Of a DNA stretch of 64,000 bases, positions 49,319 to 62,666 are shown piece after piece. The notes beneath the pieces were generated by a model. It worked only from the letters and a program-made list of their open reading frames with translations, did not search any database and was not told the DNA's origin. This DNA comes from Annona cherimola. Lineage: Eukaryota > Streptophyta > Magnoliopsida > Magnoliales > Annonaceae. The stretch's first letter is position 1; the number at the start of each line of letters is the position of its first letter. The position numbers and the translations under genes were made by a program. The DNA lies in contig CM059975.1 of assembly GCA_030490835.1 (NCBI GenBank), forward strand, positions 14,451,579 through 14,515,578, given 5' to 3'.

Positions 49319-52300
49319 TTAATGGCAGATGGCCTCAACCGAGAGCTTCTTCATGACATTCGGGCACGGGTCTCCTCCAAAGTTTTCTGGAGTCACAGCT
49401 ACAGAGCACCACTGCTGTCCGATGCAGTTCTGCGAGAAGCCACTCTGTGTTAAATTCATATCCATATTAGCAGCATACACAGTCGAAATATTGCATGCTC
49501 AAATAATGAACAAATCGCAGAAGACATTGGTGTCATAGGTTCAGCCACATACATATCCGAGTGGTCAGCATTGAGAGAAGGAATAACAAGATGATGAATT
49601 GTGCAGTTTACCTTCTCAAAAACATCATATGATTTGTGAGCGTGACATGCTCCCTCCCTGTAGTTTCCACATTGTCCTTGGGGAGTTCCAAAGCTAGCAA
49701 ACTTTATTGATCTGATCCTCTGGGCAGGACCACATGACAAGTGCACCCTAGGCCTTTGGTAAGTTTTGGTCTCCCAGTTCCTTAACATAGGCTGCCACTC
49801 AGAAATATCAGCACATGCACTTCCTACTGTCCTTTTCACCAGTTGGATCCCATTGGGATCACCACCCCATTCTTCAAACACAACCAATAGATTCCCAGTT
49901 GGACTTAGCCATGATCGGGGAACATGGTACCTAATAGATACAGTCATCCATCAGTTTATTGGATCTGTCCAGATGAAGAAAATGCTATTAAATTGAATTG
50001 ATGAACCTACCATCTTTGAGAGGGCTCCCCACAATTTGATCTACATTTGTTCTCACTGTAGGTTCCTGCATAATTACAGTAGCTGCAATCACCAGATGCT
50101 TTGTAAGCAGGCCAGTATCGTCCAATGCTCTGACCATTTATCCATATCTGGCCCTTTCCCATGGTATGCATATCCAAGGCCAAGGGGTCATTTCCTGCTG
50201 GCGCATTGAACATTGTCTGCAAACATTGCAATGAAGACAGAAAAGGTGTTATGAGTTCTGTCCAAGCATGTTTTCCCAGAACCTAAGAATACAGCAATGA
50301 AAGAAAAGAAAAACTGTTTCCTTCTACACTAGCTGAATGTGATCAGAACTGATCAATCTGTCTGCTATAAATTGGTTAGGCCAAAGGAGAAGTCTAGCAA
50401 TTGGTCAACTACAACCATCCACCAGTGCATTTTGAATTCTAAGCAGGCACTGCAGCCAAGTTTTTCTGGTTAAACATCATTCCTGTATTTTAAGTAAAAA
50501 CCCAAATCGTTTGCTCTGATCACACATGGAACTTCATGACATGTTTTTCAGGCCATCGAAAGCATGATTATGGCAGAAGCCAACCTTAAATTGCCTTTTT
50601 GAGAAACAAAAAGTTAGGAAGGCCTAGAATCATAGCCCTTACCTTGTACCAAGTCAGTGGCTGTCTGCCAGATGTTTGAGATCCCCATTCAACAGACGAA
50701 CTACCACTGAGAGAATGAATTTGTAAGGATTCACCTTTCAAACCAATCTGCAGGCAGGCATCAAAATTTTAGAGATTAGAACTGCATAAGGAAATGAAAG
50801 GAACTGCAAAGTGGATAAAACCAACGAGTCAAACCTTGTATGTCCACTTCTGCCAAGACAGGTCTCTTTTACCTTCATTGAGACCTGACAATGTGACTGG
50901 ACCAAGAACTCCTGTATTCCATGTCTCAAAGTGTGGCCCAACGTTCTAAATATAAGCAAAATGGAAACATCTCATGAGTTAGCTCCACTGCCATCAGAGA
51001 ATCTTGTAGATTCTGAGAACATCTCCTACAAGTATTTAACTCACCGGAAGACCAACAGATATGCTTAGAAGCGAAATCTTGTTCCATCCTGCCCGCAGCT
51101 TTGCGTTGCCAGAGAATGTCAGTTTTGGGTTCTCTAAGCTCCCATAAGCATTCCCTGTCAGTAGTTGGCAGCAACAGTTATAGCTATTGCTAAAATATTA
51201 AAAAGAAATAAATGGCATAGATAGTCATTGTTAATATGATTTGAATCTTGAGATCTCCCCATCTGACAATTAAAAAAAAATTCCACTTTGATCATGACAT
51301 AAGGTTGAGGGCAACTTTTTTTTTTTTTTTGAAAATATCTTCAAAGCTGTGAATACCAACCTGATAGTTCGCCATTGATGAAAACATGCAAGGCATGTCC
51401 AGCTGATAAAACAGCAAGGGTGGGGTAGTTCCCATGATTCAAAAATCCTTCACGTGGAGAAATCAGGACACTGGAGACAAGAAAATGTTGAGATGGTTAT
51501 AATCAGTGCTTATATATACTAACTCTACTAAATCCATCAAGTACTATCAGAGGGAAGCCACTTACTCTGTTGTGTACCACAAATAGTCTGTGGAATCCCA
51601 TGTCGTATTGACCTGCTCCAACAATCTGGGTGTTGTCCATGTGTCGGCACCAAGGGCAGTAGTCTCTTCGTTGTATGTAACCCAAGAAAACTGGCCCACT
51701 GGTGACATTATCATCTTAGTGGATTGGGAGCCAACCTGAGTTTGGGACCAAATAAGGATCAAGTCTCTTGAATAGGTTGTAAGGACCAAGAAAACTTAGT
51801 CACCAAAAGAGCTCTTACCCTTGCAGTGTTGAAAACTGTGTTTTTGCAGTCAGGAAGGATGCTGATAGACCATGGAGGAAGATTGTAGCGTGTGCCCTGG
51901 AAAAACACTGTTGCGAATGAATTTGAATCATAGTTCGCAAGGAACGCAGCACAAGCTCCTTTTGACCTGAAGACATGGGCCTGGTTTGCCATGACGGAGA
52001 TGTCAGTTTAGAACTACTTAAAGCTGTTATGCTATATCTCTCAAACATAAAAGTATGATAAAACAAACCTGTTGAGATCGCCCAAGTGATGTAACAGCGG
52101 GATCAGCAGATACAAGTGCCGGTTCGCACATCTTAATGGCTTTATGCAGATCTTTCAAGTGGCCCCATTTGGGCTGATTCAGAAGTCCTAGAAAATGCAG
52201 CGAAAAAAATGGCAACATATCAATCATTTTGGAAGAAAATTTTTGACTGCGGGATATTAAAACTGGTAAAACATTCGCTGGGGGGCTCTCATAATTTACT

Positions 52301-55135
52301 TTCTTCAACATGGCACATGTGCACTAGATCTTTTGGAATTTTGTCACTGGATAATAATCCAAAAAACATAAACGTAACCAATCAATGCCACTTATTGGAT
52401 AACTTTCAGATCTCAACAATTACATGGCAAACAATACTCTCCATCTGGCAAATGAAATTCCTCCAATTGCCAGCTAGGACAGATGTGATCTTTTTGAAGC
52501 ATGCTTCTAGATGGTCAGTTTTGATCATGTTTTAAAATGATAGAAGTATCCAATCTCTTGCTTAGATGCATAAATATAGCCTCAACTGCAGACCACGATA
52601 ATCGCATCATGAGTTCCCTCCAAGTAATAGTTTGAAAACAAAGAAGGCAACAGAAAGCATATTGAAATAATAATTCTGGCTAAACATACCATATTCATCA
52701 ATTGGAGCATCGTAATCATAACTTGTGGCTATGAAAGGCCCACCAGCAGTTCTGCCAAAGTTTGTTCCACCATGGTACTGAAGGCACGAAGAAGGAATTT
52801 ATGGTCACTTCCCAAGATTTCAATCTAACATGAATTTCACTTGAAATAAGTAAAACAAAAACACCAAATTCAGTTTATTTTACAAACAAAAATGCCATTC
52901 TCACCATGTAGTAATTAACAAATGATCCACCCTTCTGTATAAATCTTGCAACAGAAAATGCCAAATCTTCAACTGGTCTGTGGGGAACTGCGCCACCGAA
53001 CTCTGTATACCTGAGGATCCAGCGAAATGACCAGGCAATCAGCCAGCAAACAACAGAGGTTGCAAGAATACATCAAGAGCAGAAGAGAAAAAAATTTAAT
53101 CTCAAGAAATAGTTAAAAAATAAAGAGTGGAGATGCAGAAATTACCAGCCACTCCAGGCTTCCGTCCACATCTTGGGCTTGTAATTCTTGTTGGGAGAGA
53201 AGTAATCGCAGTAGAAACCATTGCAGGTATTGATCTGTTTCAAATGGACAAGTTAAAAGGAGGAACAAGAAACAGATATTCAACACACCGCAATCAGAAG
53301 CTTAGTCAACAATCCAAATTGGAACCTTCAAGAAGGTATGGAAAACCATCTGTAAACATAGAATTTTTTTTTTTACTCAAGTTAAGAAATCCAACACTGT
53401 AAACTTAAAGAGTGCCTATTCCACCATGGGTATTCTCAACAATTGACAACAGCTAGTAACTAGAAAGAGAAGGAAAACAACATGATTTGGGCAGTAAAGG
53501 TGAAATCAAATTGCCACAAGGAAGGAAGGGAACAACATGATTTGGGCAGTACAGGTGGAATCAAATTGCCACAAGGAGGGAAGGGCTATCGTTGATGAGC
53601 TTCCAATCAAGAGATGCAAGCATAAGCAGCCTACATCAATGCACCGGAACCTCAGCAAGTGAAAGTGATTCCTCAAGGACAGAAACCATAACATGCGGAG
53701 GAAGTACATGCAAGTATTTCAAGCAAGAAGGCAAGAAAAGACAATTGGGAATTCTTACAACTGGATCTGGGGCATCATCTTGTTTGCACATGACCCAAGG
53801 GACACCAGTCTTCAGACCAACAGCCATGCTGGCTGCCCATTGCGAATAAGCCCGACCAGGGGCGCCAAGCTCGTACTCCATTGGCCCGTACTCGTTCTCT
53901 ACCTGCCATCACACAGTCAGAAACAGGGACCTCATTAGATTTTTTTTCCCTTCTATCCGTGCTGGATGGATTTAAGTGCGGAAAATAGAAAACTCTGCTC
54001 TGATTGCTGCTATTTAGGAGCTTGGAAACAGCAGCATTCTGAGAGAAGTGGAAAGTGGAATGGCAGAAAGAAAGAAAAAACAAAACCCATTTGAGAGGAG
54101 ACTTAGATGGGGCAGAAAGAAAGGCCAATATCTGTCTACTGACCTGAGATAGAATGATCGGACCGCCTTGCCACTCAAACAGCCCTTCTCCCTTCATCAT
54201 GTCTACAATCTTCTTTGTAAACCCGGCCATGGCCGCCTTCATCGTCATACAGTTTATACGCAGTAAATTACCCAGGGAAAAAAATAAAAATAAAAATGTT
54301 TAGGAAAAATATGTACTGAAATTTCAGGTCGCTTGGATTTTCTAACCTTGAAAGGCCGATTATCCGTTCTGAAACTGATTCCCGGGACATATTTCAGCCA
54401 AACGGGGAACCCACTGAAAAACAGAGAGAAACCAAAAATATATATATATATACTATCACATGAAGAATGACAACTGAATCTAATAATCTTAGTTGATTTT
54501 AACTTTGTATTACCCAAAATTCCACTCTGCACAAACATAGGGACCGATTCTGAGATTAACATAAAGCCCAGCTTGCTTCACCAGCTTGACGAACCGAACC
54601 AAGTCGTATCTTCCCCCGAAATAATACTAGGAAAGAAGAAAAACCAGAAATATTTTCAACCAACAAATTCGAAAAAAACCCCCAGAAAAATATTCAAGGA
54701 AAAAAGAAGAAGAAAGTTCCATACTTTGCCGGGAGAAGGCTCGTGGCCGTTCCAAAACACGTATGTTTGAATGACATCCAAGCCTCCATCTTTGGCCTTC
54801 TGAATGAGGTCAGGCCACATCTAAAACCCAGCAGGAAAAAGGCACCCCAAAAAAAGGTCAGCAAACGACAGGAATGCAGAGAAGTTAGAAATGCAAGGGC
54901 GCCCAACAGCCGCATTTGCATAAAGAGAGGATCTTTGCACCTCAGGAACACTTCTGGGGTAGTGGATGGAGCCGGATAGGAGAATCCTCCTCTGCCCATT
55001 TACGACGATGGCCTTGCGGTCGTAAGTCACAGAGCTGGTGGCTGAGGGCAAGAAGGTGAAAAACAGAAAGGCGACGGTGGAGAAGAAGAGCAGCCGTCTG
55101 CTGCTGCTGCTGCACATTACTGAGTTCAGCTCCAT
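49319..55135 (-). CDS. BGAL: Beta-galactosidase, GH35, secreted, with C-terminal galactose-binding lectin domain
   Basis: Hydrolyses terminal beta-galactose (EC 3.2.1.23) from cell-wall galactans or arabinogalactan proteins in the apoplast. 19 exons on the minus strand: 55135-54941, 54820-54725, 54626-54514, 54413-54347, 54236-54144, 53902-53759, 53234-53146, 53010-52905, 52777-52690, 52187-52069, 51980-51819, 51735-51566, 51470-51361, 51154-51045, 50945-50835, 50747-50643, 50216-50011, 49930-49612, 49429-49319. All introns are GT-AG and in phase; 837 aa, the usual length. A signal peptide covers about residues 1-35. The GH35 signature [14 protein letters not shown] contains the acid/base Glu192; [14 protein letters not shown] contains the nucleophile Glu261. 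The jelly-roll domains follow, then a Cys-rich SUEL-type lectin domain from about 755 to 837. Arg154 (RTDNRPFK) replaces the usual Gly. It converges on NAP1 copy B. The exact BGAL clade was not assigned. Confidence 0.96.
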
Positions 55136-55786
55136 AAGCTGGTATAAAGGGGAAAAAATAACAATAAAAGCAATGAGCTAGCTTTTCTTTCCTTCTCTGT
55201 TGGATTTTGAAAGAGGAGGAGAGAGCAAGAGCAGTTTTTCAGAGACGATACAATACAATGGGGGGGAAAAACCGCCTCAAAAGACTCTCCTCTGCAAACA
55301 GCTGTTGTCTGTTTTTTCCTTTGTTTTTTGAGTTTTCCTTTTTATTCCATTTTCAGAGAGAGAGAGAGAGAGTATGAACTGTATTGGTGTGAAGAAGAGG
55401 GAGGGGGGCTGAAGCCTCTTTAAAAGATGGAAGCTTGACAGTGAGTGGTGGGACCCACCATAAGTCTCCCAGCGGCTCGATTGGGTGGACGAGGTGGGGC
55501 CCAACTGGCGGTGGCCAATCCGAATCCGACGCGGATCCTCATCCTTAAGGATTGATGACTCGTAGTTATCGGCCCATGCAATCCTGAGATCATCAATCCC
55601 CATGCACATCGCATTACACGAATCTTCGATCACAGCCTCCCTGGTGGGCTGGGCCCCATCATACATGCCTCCCTGTGATCTCAACCGTTGTATGCTGGTC
55701 GTGCGTTGGGACCTCTCTTCTTTCGCCGTCCATTCCTTTTGAAAAAAAAAAAAAAAAATTGCGGGAATGACAGTTTTACCACTCAT
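55136..55786 (-). promoter_or_regulatory. Beta-galactosidase 5' UTR and promoter
   Basis: A (GA)9 run at 55355-55372 reads as CT repeats on the coding strand, a common plant 5'-UTR/core-promoter feature. A TATA-like TTTTAAAG (minus strand) lies at 55418-55425. Further up are GGGACCCACC and GGGGCCCAACT, GGCCCA-type boxes. A 169-codon open frame on the minus strand here has no recognisable protein character and is treated as chance. Confidence 0.45.
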
Positions 55787-56744
55787 CTTTTCCCGATTGA
55801 ATATTGATGGTTGGTAGTTAACCTCCCGTGCGTGTAGAATGCTCCTAATTATCCGCGCTTCGTGATCTCTTTTTAATGCCGTTCTCTTTCCTTCCTTCTG
55901 TAGTGGTACTTAACCCAAAATTCTTAAAAAATGGTAGAGCTGTGAACAAATTCGATAAAAGGGGTTGATTAATTTGCAATCATCAAATCGAGGAGGGCCT
56001 AATTTGTAGAATGTATAAGAATCTGCCAGCCAACTGAAGCTGCGGCATCCCAATTTCTCGGATGGAAGGGGACCCCTGTGTACAAGGGACGGCTCGATTG
56101 CTGCGCGTAAGCTGCTTAAAACTATCAAGCATGATACTCGAGCTAGGGAGTATGCGTCGGATACACTCCACAGCCCCCACTTTCTGTTAACGGCGCTTTG
56201 AATGTTAGCCGTCGATCTGGGCCCATTCTCTAATCTGGACGGTTGGCCGAATGCTGGAATTGGAAGGCGAATCAACATGGAACTTGTGCGGAACCTTATC
56301 AACCGTTACTTACTAAGAGTAAGAAAGAAGATTTTCCTTTTTATTTTTTCCTAACGCGGGAATTTAGCACGAATGCTGTTGGATTTACCTCATAAAACGT
56401 ACGATCAGATGCAATGCTTATTGGGCAAGTAGTTGGCATTTTTGGTCCGTTCTGGATAAATACAGAGTTGCAGACTACATGCCGAATTGGATTTTTAATT
56501 GAAATAATATTTTTTTTGACTAGAAATCGAAGCAAAGGTTAGCATTCGACAAAAATGGAAAAGTTTAAATCATGTACTACTTTAATTAAAAACCCGTATT
56601 TACAGGCCTGATCCTTAACTTCCACTCTTAATGTGTTTTTGCCTTTTTTTTTTTTACATACTCCGTCCAATTTATTTACGATGAGTGATCTTGTTAGACC
56701 GGGATAAGTAAATGTCTTGCGTAGCTCATCTTAAAAAACTCATT
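55787..56744. other. Upstream of the beta-galactosidase promoter, nothing assigned
   Basis: Mixed composition; a minus-strand open frame of 130 codons (55910-56302) has no recognisable character. Confidence 0.35.
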
Positions 56745-56996
56745 TACAACTTTTTTTTAACCTTTTTTCATAAACTTATTTATCTAAATATATTTAAAAT
56801 TACTTAAAATGTCATTGATTTTCAAAAATAAAAAATAAATATTTAAAATACTCCAAAAATGGTAAAAACTTATACACATGTTAAATACACATGGATTAAC
56901 AGTTTTATAAAAAAAATTCAAAAAAAAATTAAAAAAATGGGTATACGCTCCCGGGAGCAGGGAACGTTGCCAGCTCCCGGGAGTAGGCGATCACAT
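56745..56996. mobile_element. Shared-core foldback element with GCTCCCGGGAGC palindromes
   Basis: The right arm has TACTCCAAAAATGGTAAAAA and TGGATTAACAGTTTTATAAA. It ends in two copies of CTCCCGGGAG separated by about 20 bp. The left arm is short and truncated. Confidence 0.65.
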
Positions 56997-57000
56997 TCCT

Positions 57001-57165
57001 ATATCTAGTGCATATTCATCCAGCAAATGAGCAGTTATTCTCGGGTTGTAGTTGTATACACCCGAGTGCATTGAAGCCCCTTATATCTAGTGCATATTCA
57101 ACCAGCAAATGAGCTGTTATTCCCGGGCTGCAGTTGTATGCACCCAGGTGTATTGCGCCTCAATG
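57001..57165. repeat. 82-bp tandem duplication
   Basis: ATATCTAGTGCATATTCATC at 57001 recurs as ATATCTAGTGCATATTCAAC at 57083. Both copies lead into CACCC(G/A)(A/G)GTG(C/T)ATTG palindrome-like words. Confidence 0.85.
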
Positions 57166-57385
57166 CACTCGAGTGCATACAATCATTTTTTTTTCGAAAT
57201 TTTTTTTACAAAACAGTTAATCTATATGCATTTAACATATTTATCAGCACTGATTTTTAAAAATCTAAAAAAATATCTAAAAGTCTCCAAAAATGATAAA
57301 AATTAATAAATATGTTAAATACACCTAAATTAACAACTTCATAAAAAAATTTCAAACACATGGGTGCATCATCCGATCGCAGCCA
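57140..57385. mobile_element. Shared-core foldback element with TGCACTCGAGTGCA tip
   Basis: The left tip palindrome TGCACTCGAGTGCA is followed by GTTAATCTATATGCATTTAA. The right arm has TAAATATGTTAAATACACC and the end is ACATGGGTGCATCA. Part of the left arm is deleted. Confidence 0.65.
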
Positions 57386-58640
57386 GTTATTCCCAATCCT
57401 GATCGAAACGTGTGAAGAACTTACTTGAATTTGAAGTACGTCATGTTCATCTCCTTTGTCATCCTTCCCATTAGAGCAGGCACCACCATATCATTTACCA
57501 ACAAATTAATTAGCACTAGCAAGTCATTCTCCAAGATCATCCAACCCATCTACAATTGTTTGCCTCCCGTTTCACTCCCAAACTCTATGTTCCATATGTA
57601 GTGAACTGAAAATGCCCTATCTCGCCTAGCACTTAGCCGCAATGTGGTTACCGTGCTCATCATGAATAACTGTAGCAAGAACGGTAACAACTCCATTGTC
57701 TAAATTTGGATATAATCATTATCTAAATTTATACATGAATACTTATATTTTAGTAAATGTGGCTAGTGTACGTACTTGATTTAGACGAAACTTATTTAAA
57801 GCTTGGATAGAGCTTGGATGGTATGAAGACAATAGGAGAGTTTGAGATATAAGTATATTTAAAATGGAAAAAGGTGTATTGAGTTTTAGTAAATGTGTAT
57901 TGAAAAATAGGAGATTCCTTTTGAGGATCATTCTATTCTATCCTATCGAAGGATGATCTTAGCAGTGAGCATGCTTTGAATAAACAAATGATGCTAAAAG
58001 TAACAAATGTATTGAAATTTTCATCAAATATAAAAATCTTAAAATTGGAAGGATGTACAACCATTTTAGAAAATTAACCAAGGATGAGGTAGGGGAAGGG
58101 ATGTGCCAAAGGTAATAGATTTCCGACCATAAAAAATTTGATGCTCAAAAAAGCGTAGTGGTTGATTCTCATTCTCTAGAATGTTGCATCTTTGTGTTTT
58201 CTTATTACACGTGAAAACGGTGAGAAGGTTGAAAAAATAAGTATACATCCCACCGAACAATCATTTCTTCAATTTTTTATTGATATTTATATATAATGTG
58301 GCAATTGATGTTATAATTTAGTACGTTCGCAAACTTGGAATTATGAAGGGGCATTTTAATAATTACTTCGATATACCGGAAGAAATCTACACAAGAGGAA
58401 AATCTGTAAAACTTGCACATAGGCAAGATAGAAAATATTCATTCGCATGTCGGGAGAGTCGAAGCCAATCTGCACACCTTAATATCATTTCTCCAATTCA
58501 AATTATCCTATATGAGTCCAAGGCTAAAATAAGCTTGAATTTTGGACTTTAATTATAGTACTCAGGCCGTACATCGACACATGGGTAGTGATACTGATAA
58601 TACATCATTGCAATTTGGGGGACGTGTGAGATACAATAGT
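57386..58640. other. Intergenic, nothing assigned
   Basis: Only short unrecognised frames were seen. Confidence 0.3.
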
Positions 58641-59700
58641 ATGATATGGCAAACACGTTTTCAAACAATTAAATTTATAATTCAACTATATTAATTTTCC
58701 AACTTTACTCATATATTTTAATTATTTTTCTTCTAATTACCTTATTTGTTTCGACTTTATTATTATTATTTTATATAAATCATACCATTTTCAAAATATT
58801 CTTTTTTTCCATCCCAAACCAAAAGTGCATGTACTAATAATAGTCGCCGTCACTACGTGTGCGGACAGCAGTTGTCAGGCGATTAAGTTAGAAGGACGAT
58901 GGCTGTGAATTTTGAAAAAAAAAAAAAAAAAAAATTTGTTAATAAATTATTGGTTAGAAAATGTGTCTAATATACAGTTTCTATAGAATCCCATTTCACC
59001 TCACACATACGCAGTAATATACATTTTACTAAACATTCCCTTAGTTACAGATATTTATTTAGGAGCAAGTACTTACTTGTTTAAGGATAATGACAAGTGA
59101 TAAAATACATTCTATTTTCATATTATTTACAGTTAAAATATCATTTATTTAGAGTCATTTGCATTTACTTGCAAATAATGATGATTGTATGGTTATAATT
59201 AATATAAAAATTTGACAACTTATAATCAAATGCAAGTAATATTGAAATTTTGTTTTAAAAAGGTGACTAGGTAGAATAACTTCTTGCAAATGCATGATTT
59301 TATTTATTTTAGAATAAAAATCGAAAAAATAAGGCGACGTAAAAGTAAGATTATTTATGTACAAAAATTAAGATGAAAATGTTAACATTCGCTTCCAAAA
59401 AGAAATGATTACAAGTGAATCACTTCATTTAACAAAAAAAAAAAACATTTCCACTAAAATTTTTGCTATTTTCTACAAATATTTCCATACAAGTACTCAA
59501 AATTTCAAATATTTATTCACATCTTTATATATAATTATTTTTATCTATTTTAACATTATTTTTTCTTATTCATAATCATTACTCTTATCATATCATATTA
59601 TATCACACCTTAACCACTTTAAAAAAAATTTACCAAATTTTCTTCTATTTTTTTGCCACTTCCCAAATCTTAAAACAAAAATTTTGCATAAAATTCGTTG
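58640..59700. mobile_element. Two degraded AT-rich MITEs (about 58640-58830 and 59470-59690)
   Basis: Both carry family interior words (TTTTAATTATTTTTCTTCTAA; TTATTTTTATCTATTTTAAC) and end near CATCCCAAACC or CACTTCCCAAATC. The sequence between them is plain AT-rich. Confidence 0.45.
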
Positions 59701-60955
59701 CACAAATTTTTTTATATAACCTTTTAGTTTGGGCTTGCCGCTACTTTCCAGGAAATCCAAAGTCGTTAATGTGCTTATTTACAAGCCTTTATACACTGAA
59801 AAAATAATTTTAATCAGAAGTAAGTGGAAATCACCGAATCATCAAACTTTGAAGAGTTGTTATAAGTCCGCGCAAACTTCTCCTAATCAAAATGATTTCT
59901 TTTGTATTCATAAGTAATTAATTTTGATTTAATTAAAATATTATAATCAGCCCGAATAAAGTGGAGGATGGAGCCATATAAGAAACGCGTCCAACATTGT
60001 AACGTGAGGCACTTCTTAGGGATTTCAGCCAGTGCTTGAGAACTTACGAAGAAAAACGGAAGGTTGGTTGTGCGCGATGATCCACACCGTCCATAGGTCA
60101 ACGTGGCCTCCAGGGTAGTGAATGTGAACCGTTGAAGTATGTTGTTCTTTTGGTTTGTCTGATTTGGGTGGCAGAAAGTATGGGAAAGCAGTTCGCCAGC
60201 AGGAAATCCAGACGGAAAAGTCGTCCAATATTCCAGACCGTGGGTCATGCCTGTCCCAATTACAGGTCATGCAAAGGAGCGTATCATACGTCTCGGGAAG
60301 AGCAGTTTACGGTTGCAACATAGCAGATGTGGGCCATGAGGCAGCACTGCAGCGGCCATCTATCTGATGCAAAATCCTAGCCGTCCGAATGTCTGACCGC
60401 AGAGAACATTTTGAGGAGACGGCTATTTGGATTGCCATCATGTCCATCTGATGCCATGATCTATGCAGACTTCGGATGAAATTTTCCAAAAATTTAAGTG
60501 AACCACTCTGGAGATATTATAAAGAATATGAAATATGGTATAGTGCTTCATTTCAAATTTGTTGACCATCCATGATTTGAATGAAGAAACTCGTTCTCTT
60601 ATGCATTGATTGGCTACGTAGTATGCGTGTTTCAAAGGAGTTAGTAGTCGATGACACGTTCTTTACCGCCTATTTTGACATGTAAGATAGCATAAAATCT
60701 GGTGACTAGAGAAAGTATTTATAATAATTAACAAAATTAAATCCACGAGAATAAATAAAAAATAAATAAATTGGGAGATTTTCAGTCTTACACGTTGCAT
60801 CTAAGCATGCCTATTAATTTCATTTTGCATTGTTGCTATTTAGGTCATTTATACGACTTACGGTGCCAAATGAGTTCAAAAAAGAAGCGGAAAATTTATT
60901 GCTGAAAATTTTGAAAGTGAGATAATTATGTGATATGAGTGATGATTAGAAGATA
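59700..60955. other. Intergenic, mixed composition at 59990-60480, nothing assigned
   Basis: A 500-bp less AT-rich island contains overlapping short frames on both strands, none recognisable. Confidence 0.3.
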
Positions 60956-60959
60956 AAAT

Positions 60960-61130
60960 GTATATTGTTGTTGTATTTTTTGGGTATTTAAGTTATTTTT
61001 ACAGTTTTAAAAAATGTTGATTTAAAAAAATAAAAAGATATACGCATATAAAAAATATAAAACTTGACGGATGAGTTAAATACACTTAAAAACATGAAAA
61101 AAAATTAAAACTTTAAAAAATACACCTTTT
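60960..61130. mobile_element. Single arm of a foldback element
   Basis: Words such as TAAAACTTGACGGATGAGTT and AAATACACTTAAAAACATGA match right arms of the 12093/21818 subfamily. The left half is largely missing. Confidence 0.4.
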
Positions 61131-61834
61131 AGCCCAAACTAATATGAGCTTATAACAACTTAGGCTAACAAGATGATACATGATATAAGAAAAATGGTTG
61201 AATGTAAAAATAATAATACAAAAGGTAGGGTATAAAAAATAATGAGTGTATTCGACCATTAATTGATGGTACTCATTCATAAGCCCATTACAAGATTAAT
61301 CAGTTAGCATATCCTTGTATATATTTTCAATTATTAATTACTTACTTAATGAGATACAGTTATTGTATTTTTATGCTTATTTCATTGCCAGCTATCTAGC
61401 TTTCTTTCCCATTCCTTCTCCTTTCTAACCCGCTTTAACTCCCGGTCGAGCTTATATCACCTTCACTTGCTCTGTTTATAAATATTAAGAATTCATTAAA
61501 GAAAGAAGAGGGCAGTTGGGTGCGCCATTTAATAACATTGTGATTTTTTAATAGTCAACCGGCATAAAAGCATCCATTCCTCAACCAATTTGGCCTTTTC
61601 TGGTACTCATAAATAGTTCTGATTTCAATCGTTGTTTATAATTTTTTAAAATAATATATAACCAACATATTTCATTGGTTTTTTTATAACTTGCATTATC
61701 TCTTACTTTAAAAAGCATGTCTGCTGATTAAAAAAAAGAAAAAAAATGCTTCTCCCCCTCCCCTTTTTCCAATTACCCATCCTCTCATACTATTTCGTAT
61801 TTTTCAATTAACATGACTGTATCTTTTTTGGATT

Positions 61835-62150
61835 ATTTGCAAATATACATATATAATTTGATCATAATTATAATATACTCATATAATTTTAGAAATTATA
61901 AATACTTGCCATATAATTTAAACATAATTGCAAATATAAACATATCATCACGACGTGAATATATTTGCAAATATATGCAAATTATATAGGTATATTTGTA
62001 TTTTCAAAAATTATGTAAGTACATTTAGTTTTGCAAATATACCTTTATAGTTTGTATACATTTGCAAATATACCTATATACTGACAGTACAGTGATAGAT
62101 ATACATATTTATGATTATGATAAAATTATGTAATTATATTCGCAAATTAC
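61835..62150. mobile_element. TTTGCAAATATAC-rich foldback element
   Basis: ATTATTTGCAAATATACATA on the left is mirrored by TATATTCGCAAATTACACAT on the right. TTTGCAAATATA occurs at least four times inside. Confidence 0.6.
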
Positions 62151-62641
62151 ACATATTTCACATATCTCCCTTTTCATTTCTTAGGGTTGATGACGTGAAT
62201 TAGTGCAAGGTACACGTCTGACGAAGGAAAATCAAACATGTGAGGGAAAGTCACGGGAAGGTAGGTAAAAGGGACGGCGGACGTTGGAGATGAATGGGGG
62301 GCCATTCCATCCATCCCAATCACGTGTTATTCCTGTCAAAATAAATAAGATTAATTCATAATCCTAACAGTGAAAAATGGCTACCAAACATCTCCAAAAA
62401 ATTCATCCTTTTTTTTTACCCATTTGCGTGCTTCTCGTTTTTAATCGTGCATGGTCGGACAATTGTGTAGCTAGCTTGACACTTTTTTTTTTTTTTTTGG
62501 GGGTTTTTTTCCTTGCGCTTGCTTTCGACTCCTGACTTTCGAGGGGAACGCGGCTCATCCGCTGCGCATGAGCGGGCCATCTCATGCAGTGCCAGCTAGT
62601 AGTGACGTACAGGATACATCCCCTTCTGTATCATCCATTTC

Positions 62642-62666
62642 AGTATATATATATATATATATATAT
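62642..62666. repeat. (TA)n microsatellite
   Basis: Uninterrupted TA dinucleotides, about 12 units. Sequence from 62151 to 63480 around it is AT-rich, with no gene recognised. Confidence 0.85.

Noticed and set aside
55277..55786. 169-codon minus-strand frame upstream of beta-galactosidase
   Set aside because: It lies in the promoter/5' UTR, has no recognisable motif and spans the GA microsatellite.
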